Below are positions 33,270 to 42,614 of a DNA stretch of 64,000 nucleotides, piece by piece. Each line of letters starts with the position of its first letter. Position 1 is the first letter of the stretch. The stretch covers positions 2,446,727 to 2,510,726 of the forward strand of contig NZ_FSRB01000002.1 in assembly GCF_900129635.1 (NCBI RefSeq). The letters are read 5' to 3'. The notes under the pieces are model-generated. The model was not told the DNA's origin and made no database searches. It was given only the letters and a program-made list of their open reading frames with translations. The stretch comes from Singulisphaera sp. GP187. Lineage in GTDB: Bacteria; Planctomycetota; Planctomycetia; Isosphaerales; Isosphaeraceae. Position numbers and translations under genes: made by a program.

Positions 33270-35312
33270 TTACTTGAGCAACAACAAGACCCAGAGCAGG
33301 CCCGCAACACCCAGCGCGGTCACCGCTGCATAGTACTGGATCAAGCCGTTCTGCAAGGGAGCCAGCACCTCTCGGCCGAGCAGCCGAGGCATCCAGGCGG
33401 TGCCACGAACCAGCGCTCCGTGAAGGAACCATTCGTCGAGGAACGCACTGATCGACGCGATCATCCGCAACGGACGAATGAACAGCATGTCATAGAGTTC
33501 ATCAACATAGAATTTGTTGCAAGACGCCTTGTAGAGCGGCTTCAGGCTCTGAGCGATCCGAGCCGGATACGGACTCGGCTTCGCATAGAGCAAGTAGCTC
33601 ACAACCAAGCCGATAATCCCGACCAGGGTTCCCACGAGCGGAGTTGAGACATCAAATTTGTGAGGATGCTCGGGATGCCCGAGGCTCTCGAATGCGAAGG
33701 TTCGCATAATATGATGTTCAAACAATCCCGTCGGACCGAACAGCAGGCCGACCACCAAGGCGCACCCGGCGAGGCCGATCAAGGGATAGGTCATGACCGG
33801 AGGCGACTCATGTCCGAAATGCGAGTCGTGCCCGTCACCGTGGCCGTGTCCATGCCCCGCGTCGTGGCCGTGAGCGTCAAGGCCCGAGCCATGAGCGGCA
33901 TCAGCGACTTCGGCTTCAGGATCATCGGGGCTGGGAAGCTTCTCCGGACCAAAGAAGGTCATGAAGAAGGCCCGACCTGTGTAAAACGCGGTCATCATGG
34001 CCGTGAAAACGGCCATCCAGTAAATCAACCCGTAGATATTTGCCGATCCGCCATGCCCAACGTGCGACGCCTCTTTCAAGGCGGCAAGGATTTCATCCTT
34101 GCTGAAGAAGCCGGCGAACGGAGGAATCCCGGACAGGGCCAGGCCGCCGATCGCGAACGTCCAGCAGGTGATCGGCATCCGGTGACGAAGGCCGCGGAAT
34201 CGTCTCATGTCGATGACCCCGCCCATCGAGTGCATGACGCTACCCGAGGCGAGGAACAAAAGGGCCTTGAAGAAGGCGTGAGTGAACAGGTGGAACATCG
34301 CGGCGAAGACGGCGAGCTCCGCGACCGTGCCAACGCCTGCTCCCAAGCCCATGAACATGTAGCCGAGCTGGCTCACGGTCGAGTAGGCCATCACGCGTTT
34401 GAGATCGGTCTGAGTCACCGCGATCGAGGCCGACAGGAGCGCGGTGAGACAGCCGATCGAGCAGATCAACAACTGAACGTTGGGTGCCAGGGCGATCAAA
34501 GGGGTTGAACGTGCGATCAAGTAGACGCCCGCCGTCACCATTGTCGCGGCATGGATGAGGGCCGAGACCGGGGTCGGGCCTTCCATCGCGTCGGGAAGCC
34601 AGACGTAGAGCGGCACCTGGGCACTCTTGGCGGTCGCTGCCCAGAAGAGCAACAAAGCGATCCCTTCGATCGTTCCTTGCGGCAGTCCGGCCAGAGTGGA
34701 CGCACTCAAGACATTGCCGTAGCTCAGGTCATGGTTGGGAACCACGGTCCAGAGCCAGAACAAGGCGATGGCGAACCCAAAGTCACCGACCCGATTGACG
34801 AGGAACGCCTTCTTCGCCGCCGCGGCCGCCTCCGGCTTGGCGTACCAGAATCCAACCAACAGATAACTACAAGTTCCCACGCCTTCCCAGAAGACATAAG
34901 TCAAGACGTAGTTATTCGAGAGCACGAGGCCGGTCATCGAGAAGACGAACAGTCCCACACAGGCGAAGAACCGAGGGTACCCCGGATCTCCGGCCATGTA
35001 GCCCGACGCATAGACGGCCACCAAGGTCGACACGAAGGTGACCATGGAGAGCATCATCGTCGTCAGGCCGTCGACCCGGAACTCGATCGGCACGTTCAGG
35101 TTGCTGAACTCGAGCCACCGGTAGACGGTAATGACTTTATCGGGCCCGGCGGAAAACAAGAGGCCGAGCGAAACGAAGAAGGCGAGAAAAATGCCGGCAA
35201 CCACCGGCAAATGCGCCTTCTCTCGCAGTTCTCGCCCAAAGGCAGCCGCGATCAACGCCCCGAGAAGGGGGAAGAACGGCACAAGCCAGGCGTTGTTCAC
35301 CAGCAGATTCAC
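33270..35312 (-). CDS. nuoL: NADH-quinone oxidoreductase subunit L
   Basis: The largest antiporter-like subunit, 680 residues from the GTG at 35312 (VNLLVNNAWLVPFFPLLG), which follows GATGGGAG; an ATG at 35354 in the same frame would add 14 polar residues. Conserved blocks are YVFWEGVGTCSYLLVGFW, PLYVWLPDAMEGPTPVSALI and TDLKRVMAYSTVSQLGYM. The long amphipathic C-terminal arm (KPLYKASCNKFYVDELYDML) is present. Unusual: a His/Gly/Asp-rich loop of about 30 residues (DNA about 33812-33905) between late helices, with runs such as HGHGHGDGHDSH. Confidence 0.95.
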   Translation of the reverse strand: MNLLVNNAWLVPFFPLLGALIAAAFGRELREKAHLPVVAGIFLAFFVSLGLLFSAGPDKVITVYRWLEFSNLNVPIEFRVDGLTTMMLSMVTFVSTLVAVYASGYMAGDPGYPRFFACVGLFVFSMTGLVLSNNYVLTYVFWEGVGTCSYLLVGFWYAKPEAAAAAKKAFLVNRVGDFGFAIALFWLWTVVPNHDLSYGNVLSASTLAGLPQGTIEGIALLLFWAATAKSAQVPLYVWLPDAMEGPTPVSALIHAATMVTAGVYLIARSTPLIALAPNVQLLICSIGCLTALLSASIAVTQTDLKRVMAYSTVSQLGYMFMGLGAGVGTVAELAVFAAMFHLFTHAFFKALLFLASGSVMHSMGGVIDMRRFRGLRHRMPITCWTFAIGGLALSGIPPFAGFFSKDEILAALKEASHVGHGGSANIYGLIYWMAVFTAMMTAFYTGRAFFMTFFGPEKLPSPDDPEAEVADAAHGSGLDAHGHDAGHGHGHGDGHDSHFGHESPPVMTYPLIGLAGCALVVGLLFGPTGLFEHHIMRTFAFESLGHPEHPHKFDVSTPLVGTLVGIIGLVVSYLLYAKPSPYPARIAQSLKPLYKASCNKFYVDELYDMLFIRPLRMIASISAFLDEWFLHGALVRGTAWMPRLLGREVLAPLQNGLIQYYAAVTALGVAGLLWVLLLLK

Positions 35313-35382
35313 AGCGGCGCTCCCATCATCAGTCTCACTCGTCGGGCGTGGCAATCACGTCGATCGAACGGCTCTGTGCTTC

Positions 35383-35868
35383 TCAGTTTCGTCGTTCCAT
35401 CCAGGGCGAGCGCGGGTGCGCCGGCTCGACTCCGGACGGGATCAGGTGCGGATACGATTCAGGACCAGGGATCGCCTCCGCCGGCTCCGCGGTCAATTCT
35501 TCGGACGAGACCAAGGCAAGTGGCTGACCCGGTTCGCGAATGTCTTGCCAGAGGGTCACGTCGAGCGAAGATCGGCGGTTGTACAAGACCAGGATCAAGG
35601 CCAACGCGATCGACGCTTCGCAGGCAGCGACCGTCAGGATCACGATCGTGAAGACCTGCCCTGTCCAGTTGCCGTGATAGCGACCGAAGCCGACCAAAGT
35701 CAGCGCCGTACCTTGGAGCATCATCTCAGCCGAGAGAAACATCAGGATCAGGTTGCGCCGGGAGAGGAAGCCGAGCATCCCCAAAGCCATCAGCGCGGAC
35801 CCAACCAGCAGAAAATTCCGCAAGATCTCATAACTGAAATCATCGGGAGGCGGCATGTCGAAGCTCAC
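35383..35868 (-). CDS. nuoK: NADH-quinone oxidoreductase subunit K (C-terminally extended)
   Basis: A 161-residue protein. Three membrane helices form the MrpC-like core, with the two buried glutamates in FLSAEMMLQGTAL and LTVAACEASIALAL. Typical NuoK is about 100 residues; here an extra ~50-residue soluble tail (VTLWQDIREPGQPLALVSSE and beyond) follows the third helix. It lies 29 bases before the 35354 alternative start of nuoL and 49 bases after nuoJ. Confidence 0.95.
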   Translation of the reverse strand: MSFDMPPPDDFSYEILRNFLLVGSALMALGMLGFLSRRNLILMFLSAEMMLQGTALTLVGFGRYHGNWTGQVFTIVILTVAACEASIALALILVLYNRRSSLDVTLWQDIREPGQPLALVSSEELTAEPAEAIPGPESYPHLIPSGVEPAHPRSPWMERRN

Positions 35869-35917
35869 TTCCTCTCGTGTCTGACCAAGTTGAACCGAAG
35901 CGATCCCAGAGGTCCGC

Positions 35918-36766
35918 TTAGAGGTTTGCCGTGGTGGCGACCTGACGGTCTCCGGGGCGGATCGGCGGCTTCGGCGGCGCGATCGACAAGGCGGCGATCA
36001 GGGCGACAAATAAGAGGGCACCGGCCAATTCGACGGTGACCAGATTGTCGGTGTAGAGCGTTTCTCCCAGCCCGGCCACGTGCGGCTTGACCAGCCCGTC
36101 CTTATCGCGCAGTTGCGAGGTGCTTCGCGACGCCCGATCGAGGACCGCCCCGACCTTCGGATTCGCGAGCGCGAGGTCGCCGGTGCGAACGAGTCGAGGC
36201 TCTGCGCCGTTCTTGATCCCCTCCGGGGAGACCGAGGGAGGTCGAACGGTGAACAGCGAGTAGAGCAACGCCCAGAAGAGCAAGAAGCAGGTCAGCGTGG
36301 CGCGGAACGGCGATCGAGCGGACCGGTCGTACAGCGCCCGCCCTTCCATCTGCGCCAACATGATGACAAAGAGGAAGGTGACGATGATCGCCCCGGCATA
36401 CACGATCACGGTTCCGGCGGCGAGGAACTGCGCCCCCTCGAGCAAAAAGAGCCCCGAGGTCGAGAGCACGACAGCCGCAAACCAGAGGGCGCTGTAGATC
36501 GGATTTCGCGATGTGATCGTCAACAGGGCTCCCGCCAGCGCGGTGAAGCTGAACAGGTAGAAGAAGACCCCGGACAGGAACGGCCCTGGCGGCGTCCAGA
36601 AGAGGGCGAACAGGAGGAGGGCCAACGCGGTCAGCCCTCCTCCCACCGCTTGCATCCGTCTGGGCTTCGTCGTCCCGAACTTGTGGGGTAGCAACAAGTA
36701 AGTGCCGACGGCCCCGAGAACCACCACCACGGCCGCCAGCGTCAGATCGTTTGCCTGTGTGTTCAC
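35918..36766 (-). CDS. nuoJ: NADH-quinone oxidoreductase subunit J (extended)
   Basis: A 282-residue protein, about 100 longer than E. coli NuoJ. The NuoJ core is at about residues 60-160 (FYLFSFTALAGALLTITSRN, AGAIIVTFLFVIMLAQ). An extra N-terminal membrane helix pair (residues 8-58) and a soluble insertion before the last helix (about 185-245) account for the extra length. The conserved VELAGALLFVALIAAL closing helix is present. Confidence 0.95.
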   Translation of the reverse strand: MNTQANDLTLAAVVVVLGAVGTYLLLPHKFGTTKPRRMQAVGGGLTALALLLFALFWTPPGPFLSGVFFYLFSFTALAGALLTITSRNPIYSALWFAAVVLSTSGLFLLEGAQFLAAGTVIVYAGAIIVTFLFVIMLAQMEGRALYDRSARSPFRATLTCFLLFWALLYSLFTVRPPSVSPEGIKNGAEPRLVRTGDLALANPKVGAVLDRASRSTSQLRDKDGLVKPHVAGLGETLYTDNLVTVELAGALLFVALIAALSIAPPKPPIRPGDRQVATTANL

Positions 36767-36799
36767 AGCAGCAAGTTCCCTTGTCGGTACGGTACAGGC

Positions 36800-37396
36800 T
36801 TAGGAAAGAGGCTGGGTCGGCTGCGCGGGTGCCCCCGGCGGCACGGAAGTTGGCCCCTTGCCGAACCGCATCGGTTCGGCATCCTTGGTCATGTCGAAGA
36901 CCGAGAGGAGTTTGGCCTTGTCGAAAATCATTTGTTCACGCGAAAGGCCGGTCAGGTCATAGAGGCCGGTCAATTCGATCGCCTCGACCGGGCACGCCTC
37001 TTCGCACATGCCGCAGTAGATACAGCGGAGCTCGTCGATCACGAAGCTTTCGCAGTACTTCTCACGGTCAGGCCAGGTTTCGGGAGCCGTGGCGCCGATG
37101 ATGTCGATGCAATGTGCGGGGCAGGCCGTCGCACAGAGCATACAGGCCACGCACTTGACTCGCCCCTGCTCGTCCTTGTTGAGACGGTGGACGCCTCGAT
37201 AGTTCGGGCTCGGGACGTGCTGCTCTTCCGGATACTGAACCGTGATCGCCTTGTTGAAGAAGGCAACGCCCGCCATGTGCCGAGCGGTGACGGCCAATCC
37301 GGCGACGATCTGGGGGAGGTAAGTCCTCTCCATCAGGTTCAGCTTCGGAGGCGTCAGTCGCTTCAAACTCGGGTCATCGGCACGCACGCGTAACAC
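36800..37396 (-). CDS. nuoI: NADH-quinone oxidoreductase subunit I (2x[4Fe-4S])
   Basis: A 198-residue ferredoxin-like subunit carrying clusters N6a and N6b. The two CxxCxxCxxxCP motifs are CVACMLCATACPAHCIDI and CIYCGMCEEACPVEAIEL. An amphipathic N-terminus (residues 20-50) fits attachment to the membrane arm. The C-terminal tail is Pro-rich. It is placed between nuoH and nuoJ as in most bacteria. Confidence 0.97.
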   Translation of the reverse strand: MLRVRADDPSLKRLTPPKLNLMERTYLPQIVAGLAVTARHMAGVAFFNKAITVQYPEEQHVPSPNYRGVHRLNKDEQGRVKCVACMLCATACPAHCIDIIGATAPETWPDREKYCESFVIDELRCIYCGMCEEACPVEAIELTGLYDLTGLSREQMIFDKAKLLSVFDMTKDAEPMRFGKGPTSVPPGAPAQPTQPLS

Positions 37397-37472
37397 TCCT
37401 CAACGAAACAAGTCGATCGAAAAATAAAACGGCCCACAAGTCGTCGGACGAGCCCGACCCCAACGGCTCCGA

Positions 37473-38519
37473 TCAATAGCGTGACATCACAAGCTGAACG
37501 ATGGCAGCCGTGGCCACGAGGTTAATCAGGGACAGGGGGATCAACGACTTCCAGGCCAGATCCATCAGCGTGTCGTAGCGAAACCGGGGCAGGGTCCAAC
37601 GCACCCACATCATGAAGAAGATCATCAAGCCGACCTTGCCGATCATGATGAAGCACTTCACCAAGGACCAGAAGAAGCCGACCTGTTCCTGACTCGTCAC
37701 GAAGGGCAAGTCCCAGCCGCCGAAGAAGAGGATGATCGTCAGGTAGCTCACGGTGATCACGTTGAGGTATTCACCGAGGAAGAACATCCCGAACTTCATT
37801 GCGGAATACTCAGTGTGGAACCCGCCGACCAACTCCTGTTCGCTCTCGGGCAAGTCAAACGGCAATCGGTTCGTTTCGGCGAAGGCACTGATCAGGAAGA
37901 GGAGGCAGCCGAGCGGCTGAACCACCACGCCCCAAACATGCTTGTCCTGCCAGTTGATGATCGTGTTGAGGTCGAGCGAGCCGGCGATCAGGACGATTCC
38001 AAGGATCGACAACCCGAGCGGAATCTCATAACTGATCAACTGAGCACTCGATCGCAGGCCACCGAGGAACGAGTACTTGTTGTTCGATGACCAGCCCGCC
38101 AAGATCACCCCGTACACGCCAAGACTGCCGACAGCGAAGATGTAGAGGATGCCGATGTCGATGCCAGGCGCAAGTTGGAACTGGATCGGATTTCCCGGTC
38201 CGACTCCGCCGAACGGAACGACCGCGAACGAGATGGTCGCCGCGAAGATCGCGATCATCGGCGCGAGGATGAAGACCGGTTTGTTGACGTAAGAGGGGAC
38301 CATGTCCTCTTTGAGAAGCATCTTGGCACCGTCGACCAAGGGCTGCAGCAGCGCAAACGGGATCCCGAATTCACGGCCCGCGCGATTCGGGCCGATCCGG
38401 TCCTGCGCATAGGCCGCGATCTTCCGCTCGGCGAGGATGAGGTAAGCGACCGCCCCTTGGGAGATCCCCACCACCATGCCGATCTTGATCAACGTCCCCA
38501 CGACCAGCCAAAACGTCAT
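37473..38519 (-). CDS. nuoH: NADH-quinone oxidoreductase subunit H
   Basis: A 348-residue membrane subunit forming part of the quinone chamber. Typical text is LAERKIAAYAQDRIGPNRAG near residue 30, LRSSAQLISYEIPLGLSILG near 160 and ETNRLPFDLPESEQELVGG near 215 (with its conserved acidic residues). Eight helices are expected and the length is usual. The 180-base gap to nuoG (38520-38699) is the longest in the operon and has no supportable gene. Confidence 0.97.
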   Translation of the reverse strand: MTFWLVVGTLIKIGMVVGISQGAVAYLILAERKIAAYAQDRIGPNRAGREFGIPFALLQPLVDGAKMLLKEDMVPSYVNKPVFILAPMIAIFAATISFAVVPFGGVGPGNPIQFQLAPGIDIGILYIFAVGSLGVYGVILAGWSSNNKYSFLGGLRSSAQLISYEIPLGLSILGIVLIAGSLDLNTIINWQDKHVWGVVVQPLGCLLFLISAFAETNRLPFDLPESEQELVGGFHTEYSAMKFGMFFLGEYLNVITVSYLTIILFFGGWDLPFVTSQEQVGFFWSLVKCFIMIGKVGLMIFFMMWVRWTLPRFRYDTLMDLAWKSLIPLSLINLVATAAIVQLVMSRY

Positions 38520-38699
38520 TGATCCATTTCCTCGATCAGGAGCATGCCGGAATCATCGACCACCAGTATCTTAACGGCTTAACAGGTCGCGGAGGTCTCT
38601 CAGTGTCTCCGCCTTCGTGAACCGTGCACTTCCGCTCGACGCCCGACGTGAGGAGAATCCTCGAGACCAAGCGGCCTCGAGGTCCTCGACGCCGAAGTT

Positions 38700-40472
38700 T
38701 TAGGCGTCCTTCCCCCCGTTGAGGCTCGGCTCGTTCGGGCGGTCCCCATTGAGACCCCGTCGCTGCATCCAGGGATCACGAAACGGGACGCCAGCGCCAA
38801 CCGGGGCGGTTGACTCGAGAACCACCCCAAAGGGAGCGACTCGCCCTCCCTCGGCGACCGCAAAGGCCGGCACAATTCCGGCCAGCTCGGCAAGGATTCC
38901 TCGGGAGTCGACCGGCCCCGTGGAGCGGCCAATCAAAATCGCCAGGACGTCAAGGTCGGGCAACGACCCATCACGGGGCGGCAGAGAGGCTTCCGCATAT
39001 TGCAGCCGGCCGTCGGCGTTGACGTAGCTCCCTGCCTTCTCGGCAAAGGTGGCACCCGCCAGCACAACGTCGGCCGCTTGCGCCAGCTCCGTCACGTGCG
39101 TGTCCTGCACGACCAGGAACTCAACCTTCGGCCTCAGCTTCCTGACGTCGTCCTCGGTGAACGCCGGGTCGATCGCGTCGGAGACGACGAAGAGGCCGCG
39201 GAATTCTCCATTGGCCGCACGTCCCGAAATCGAGGCGAAGTCGATGACCTCACCCTGGAAGTGCTCGAGGATCGCTTCCACGCCACGACGGTTCGGGCAC
39301 TTTTCCGAGTGGATCGTAAACGGTCGGGGGATCACGAAACTGGTGTCGCCCGTTCGACCCTTTTGCTGGTCAGGCTCAAACGTGCGATCCACGCCGGAGC
39401 GGGGCACCGGTCCCAGTGCCAGAACGTTGGCGGAGTTCAGGCCCTTGAGGTACGTGGCCAGCAAGTAGGCTTCTTCCACCGTCAGGAACGGCGAGAGGAT
39501 CCCCGCCACCAAGCCGCCCGATTCGGTGATCCGCACCAGGCCCTGGCCAGCGTTCTTGAGCGCTTGATCGATCGTGGCCGGTTTAAGATCCCCTTGCTGG
39601 CGGACGTACATCGCACTCAGCAGCGCGGGATCGTTTGCTTCTTTGTAGCTATACCGACCTTCGTCGCAGATCCAGTAGTCGTTGACGTCGGGATTGAATC
39701 GGGGTTTGTATCGCCAGAGTTGCCCGCGATTCTCCTCGGCACTGACGTTGCAGCCGGTGGAGCAACGCGTGCAGATCGAGTCATGCTTCGCGAGGAACCA
39801 GACGCGTTGTTTGTGGAGGAAATCCTTGTCGAGCAACGCGCCGACCGGGCAGATATCGACAACATTTCCCGCCAACGGATTGTCGAGCGGATATTCGGGG
39901 AAGACGCCGATCTCGGCATGGTTCCCCCGCCTCATCACCTGCAGTTCGCCGGTCTGGGTGATCTCCCGAGTGAACCGGACGCACCGCGTGCACATGATGC
40001 ACCGGTCCTGATTCAGTTGAATCAGGTCGGAGACTTCCTTGCGCGGGTTGACCGTGCGCTCTTCGACGAAGCGATGGTTGGACTGACCATACTCATAGCT
40101 ATAGTCTTGGAGCCCGCACTCTCCCGCCTGGTCGCAGACCGGGCAGTCGAGCGGGTGGTTGATCAGGAGGTATTCCATGATCATCCGCTGATGCTCTTTG
40201 ACCTTGGGGCTATCGGTCACGAGCACGGTCGTGTCTTTGGCCGGGGTCTGGCAGGCCGGGACGAGCTTCGGGATCATCTTGATCTCGCCCGTCTTCGGAT
40301 CCTTGTTCCCAACTTCGATTTCGCACATCCGACAGTTGGCCACGACGGAGAGCGCGGGGTGCCAACAGTAATAGGGGATGTCGACTCCGACGCGGGAAGC
40401 CATCTGAATCGCGTTGAGCTTCTCCCCTTCGGGGATTTCGTGCTCTTGGCCGTTGATGAAGATCGTCGCCAT
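38700..40472 (-). CDS. nuoG: NADH-quinone oxidoreductase subunit G (short form)
   Basis: A 590-residue Fe-S subunit from the ATG at 40472 (MATIFINGQEHEIPEGE), preceded by AAGGATCCCG; the frame is open upstream to 40514. It has the 2Fe-2S domain (YYCWHPALSVVANCRMCEIE), the His-Cys3 4Fe-4S motif (HPLDCPVCDQAGECGLQD), CIMCTRCVRF ... CPVGAL, and the extra CTRCSTGC ... C for cluster N7. The molybdopterin-like C-terminal part is shorter than in E. coli (about 900 residues), as in several bacterial phyla. Complete for electron transfer. Confidence 0.94.
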   Translation of the reverse strand: MATIFINGQEHEIPEGEKLNAIQMASRVGVDIPYYCWHPALSVVANCRMCEIEVGNKDPKTGEIKMIPKLVPACQTPAKDTTVLVTDSPKVKEHQRMIMEYLLINHPLDCPVCDQAGECGLQDYSYEYGQSNHRFVEERTVNPRKEVSDLIQLNQDRCIMCTRCVRFTREITQTGELQVMRRGNHAEIGVFPEYPLDNPLAGNVVDICPVGALLDKDFLHKQRVWFLAKHDSICTRCSTGCNVSAEENRGQLWRYKPRFNPDVNDYWICDEGRYSYKEANDPALLSAMYVRQQGDLKPATIDQALKNAGQGLVRITESGGLVAGILSPFLTVEEAYLLATYLKGLNSANVLALGPVPRSGVDRTFEPDQQKGRTGDTSFVIPRPFTIHSEKCPNRRGVEAILEHFQGEVIDFASISGRAANGEFRGLFVVSDAIDPAFTEDDVRKLRPKVEFLVVQDTHVTELAQAADVVLAGATFAEKAGSYVNADGRLQYAEASLPPRDGSLPDLDVLAILIGRSTGPVDSRGILAELAGIVPAFAVAEGGRVAPFGVVLESTAPVGAGVPFRDPWMQRRGLNGDRPNEPSLNGGKDA

Positions 40473-40581
40473 CGGGATCCTTGAGTCTAGTTGAGGGCGT
40501 GATGAACACGCCAATCGGCGAAGACTTTCGGCGTGTGAACCACGCCCAACAGTGACGTTCTCCGTCCCACTGCGATCTGAG

Positions 40582-41970
40582 TTAGACCGAGGGGAGCGAC
40601 CGCATCGAACCGTTCGTCGATCCGTTCAAAATCGGCAGTAGGGGTTCGACCGACAATCCGTGAGCGATCCGCTCTTGAAGCGGTGTGGCCGCGTATTTCG
40701 GATTTTGATGGGTCTTGATGTAATCCTCGAACTCACCTCGGAACTTCGCCAGCACGTTCTTGACCGGCCAGGCCGCGCCATCGGCCAGGCCGCAGATCGT
40801 GGTGCCTGGGATAATCCCCAGGTTATTGGCCATATTGACCAAGATGTCGAGGTCTTCGGAGCGTCCTCCGCCCGCCTTGATCCGCTTCAACGTCTTGTAC
40901 ATCCAGGCGGTGCCCTCGCGGCACGGCGTGCACTGACCGCAGCTCTCATGAGCGAAGAACCGGGCACAGTTGTAGAGATAGTCGACCATGCTCGTATGGT
41001 CGTCCATCACCGTCACCGCGGCCGTTCCAAGCCCGAGGCAGCCCGGCTTGCGGAGCCCCTCGAAGTCGAGCGGCGTGTCGAGCTCTTCCGCCGAGAGCAG
41101 ACCCATGCTGATCCCACCCGGAACGGCGGCCTTGGCTTTCCGGCCCTTCCAGACGCCTCCCGCGTGCTTGTCGATCAGCTCGCGGCAGGTGACGCCGAGA
41201 GGAAGTTCAACGCAGACCTGCTTGTTCACATGGCCCGAGACGCAATACAGTTTCGGGCCGTAGCTCTTGGGCGTGCCGATCGACTTGAACCAGTCGGCCC
41301 CCCGCTCAATGATGTGCGGGACGCAGCAGAGAGTCTCGATGTTGTTCACGACCGTCGGCTTGCGGAAGGCCCCTTCGATCGCCGGGAACGGCGGCTTGAT
41401 TCGCGGCCAGCCCCGCTTGCCTTCGAGACTTTCGATCAGACCGGTCTCTTCGCCGCAGATATAAGCACCTGCGCCCCGATGGACCCAGATATCCAGGTCG
41501 AAACCCGAGCCGTAAATGTTCTTGCCGAGGTGACCCGCCGCTCGTGCTTCGGCGATCGCCTGCTCCATGATCCGGTAACCGTTGATGTATTCGAACCGGA
41601 GGTAGAGGTAAGCGGTCGTCGCCTTGGTGGCGAAGCAGGCGATCGAGATCCCTTCGATGAACTGGTGCGGGTCGTGCTCGATGAGGAGCCGGTTGTTGAA
41701 TGTCGAGGGCTCGCTCTCATCGCCATTGATGCACATCAGAGTTTCTTTCCGATCTTTCGGAAGGAAACTCCACTTCAGGCCGCAGGGGAAACCGGCGCCT
41801 CCTCGGCCTCGCAGCTCCGAATCCTTGACGAGCGAGACGACCTGGTCAGGGTCCATCGTCGTCAGGGCCTTCCGCGCCGCCTGGTACCCCCCGCGCGACT
41901 CGTAAACTTTCAGCGTGCGACTATCGGGCACGTTCCAGTTGCGACTCAGGACGGGTTCAAACTCGGCCAC
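40582..41970 (-). CDS. nuoF: NADH-quinone oxidoreductase subunit F
   Basis: A 462-residue NADH-binding subunit with FMN and cluster N3. Motifs: LRGRGGAGFPCGLKWSFLP (nucleotide/FMN), GAGAYICGEETGLIESLEG, and the cluster ligands ESCGQCTPCREG plus TTICGLADGAAWP. The length is standard. It lies 61 bases after nuoE. The C-terminal ~30 residues are polar. Confidence 0.97.
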   Translation of the reverse strand: MAEFEPVLSRNWNVPDSRTLKVYESRGGYQAARKALTTMDPDQVVSLVKDSELRGRGGAGFPCGLKWSFLPKDRKETLMCINGDESEPSTFNNRLLIEHDPHQFIEGISIACFATKATTAYLYLRFEYINGYRIMEQAIAEARAAGHLGKNIYGSGFDLDIWVHRGAGAYICGEETGLIESLEGKRGWPRIKPPFPAIEGAFRKPTVVNNIETLCCVPHIIERGADWFKSIGTPKSYGPKLYCVSGHVNKQVCVELPLGVTCRELIDKHAGGVWKGRKAKAAVPGGISMGLLSAEELDTPLDFEGLRKPGCLGLGTAAVTVMDDHTSMVDYLYNCARFFAHESCGQCTPCREGTAWMYKTLKRIKAGGGRSEDLDILVNMANNLGIIPGTTICGLADGAAWPVKNVLAKFRGEFEDYIKTHQNPKYAATPLQERIAHGLSVEPLLPILNGSTNGSMRSLPSV

Positions 41971-42031
41971 GGCCTTAAACTCCTGCGAGCAATTCGAGAC
42001 GAAGAACGTGCGTGCCGCACTCCGATGGGAT

Positions 42032-42559
42032 TCAAGCGACGGGTTTCGGACCCGCCTTCAGATCGTCGAGCATCGTGTCCACTTTCTCGGTCGTCAACGG
42101 GCCGAAGATTCGCCCGTCATCGGCCAACGCGGCGGGTGCGAAGTCGCAAATTCCCAGACATTCGGCGAATTCCACCGTGAGCTTGCCGTCGGGCGTGGTC
42201 TGTCCCGGCTCAATGCCCAACTTATGGCAGGCGTGCTCGAGCATCTCCTCGCCGCCGGTCAGCATGCACGAGATCGAGCGGCAGACCCAGACCCGCACGT
42301 CGCCGATCGGCGCCTGGGGAAAGAATCCATAAAAGCTCATCGTGTCATGGACTTCGGCCGGTGTGATCTCGAGGATCTCGGCGATTTCGGCCATCGCCTG
42401 GAACGGGACACACCGAAAGTGCTCATGAACGATGTGGAGCGCGGGCAAGGTCACCGCGCGCTTGCTCGGATACCGCGGGATGAACGCCCGGATCTTCTCG
42501 CGGATTGGCTCCGAGAGCATCGTGATTTTGGCAATAGACTCGGCGGCCATCGATCCCAT
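42032..42559 (-). CDS. nuoE: NADH-quinone oxidoreductase subunit E
   Basis: A 175-residue thioredoxin-like [2Fe-2S] subunit (cluster N1a). The four ligands are in VCRSISC (Cys-x4-Cys) and AECLGICDFAPA (Cys-x3-Cys). The helical N-terminal part (about residues 10-75) is typical. It partners NuoF in the NADH dehydrogenase module. Confidence 0.96.
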   Translation of the reverse strand: MGSMAAESIAKITMLSEPIREKIRAFIPRYPSKRAVTLPALHIVHEHFRCVPFQAMAEIAEILEITPAEVHDTMSFYGFFPQAPIGDVRVWVCRSISCMLTGGEEMLEHACHKLGIEPGQTTPDGKLTVEFAECLGICDFAPAALADDGRIFGPLTTEKVDTMLDDLKAGPKPVA

Positions 42560-42614
42560 TCCTCAAACCCGGGGAGTCAGTCGGACGAGTGTGAAACCCG
42601 CACCCATTTGACGA

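Noticed and set aside
34551..35651. Plus-strand frames opposite nuoL and nuoK
   Set aside because: Composition (Glu, Gln, Arg, His) is the mirror of membrane-protein coding; the nuo frames have clear motifs.
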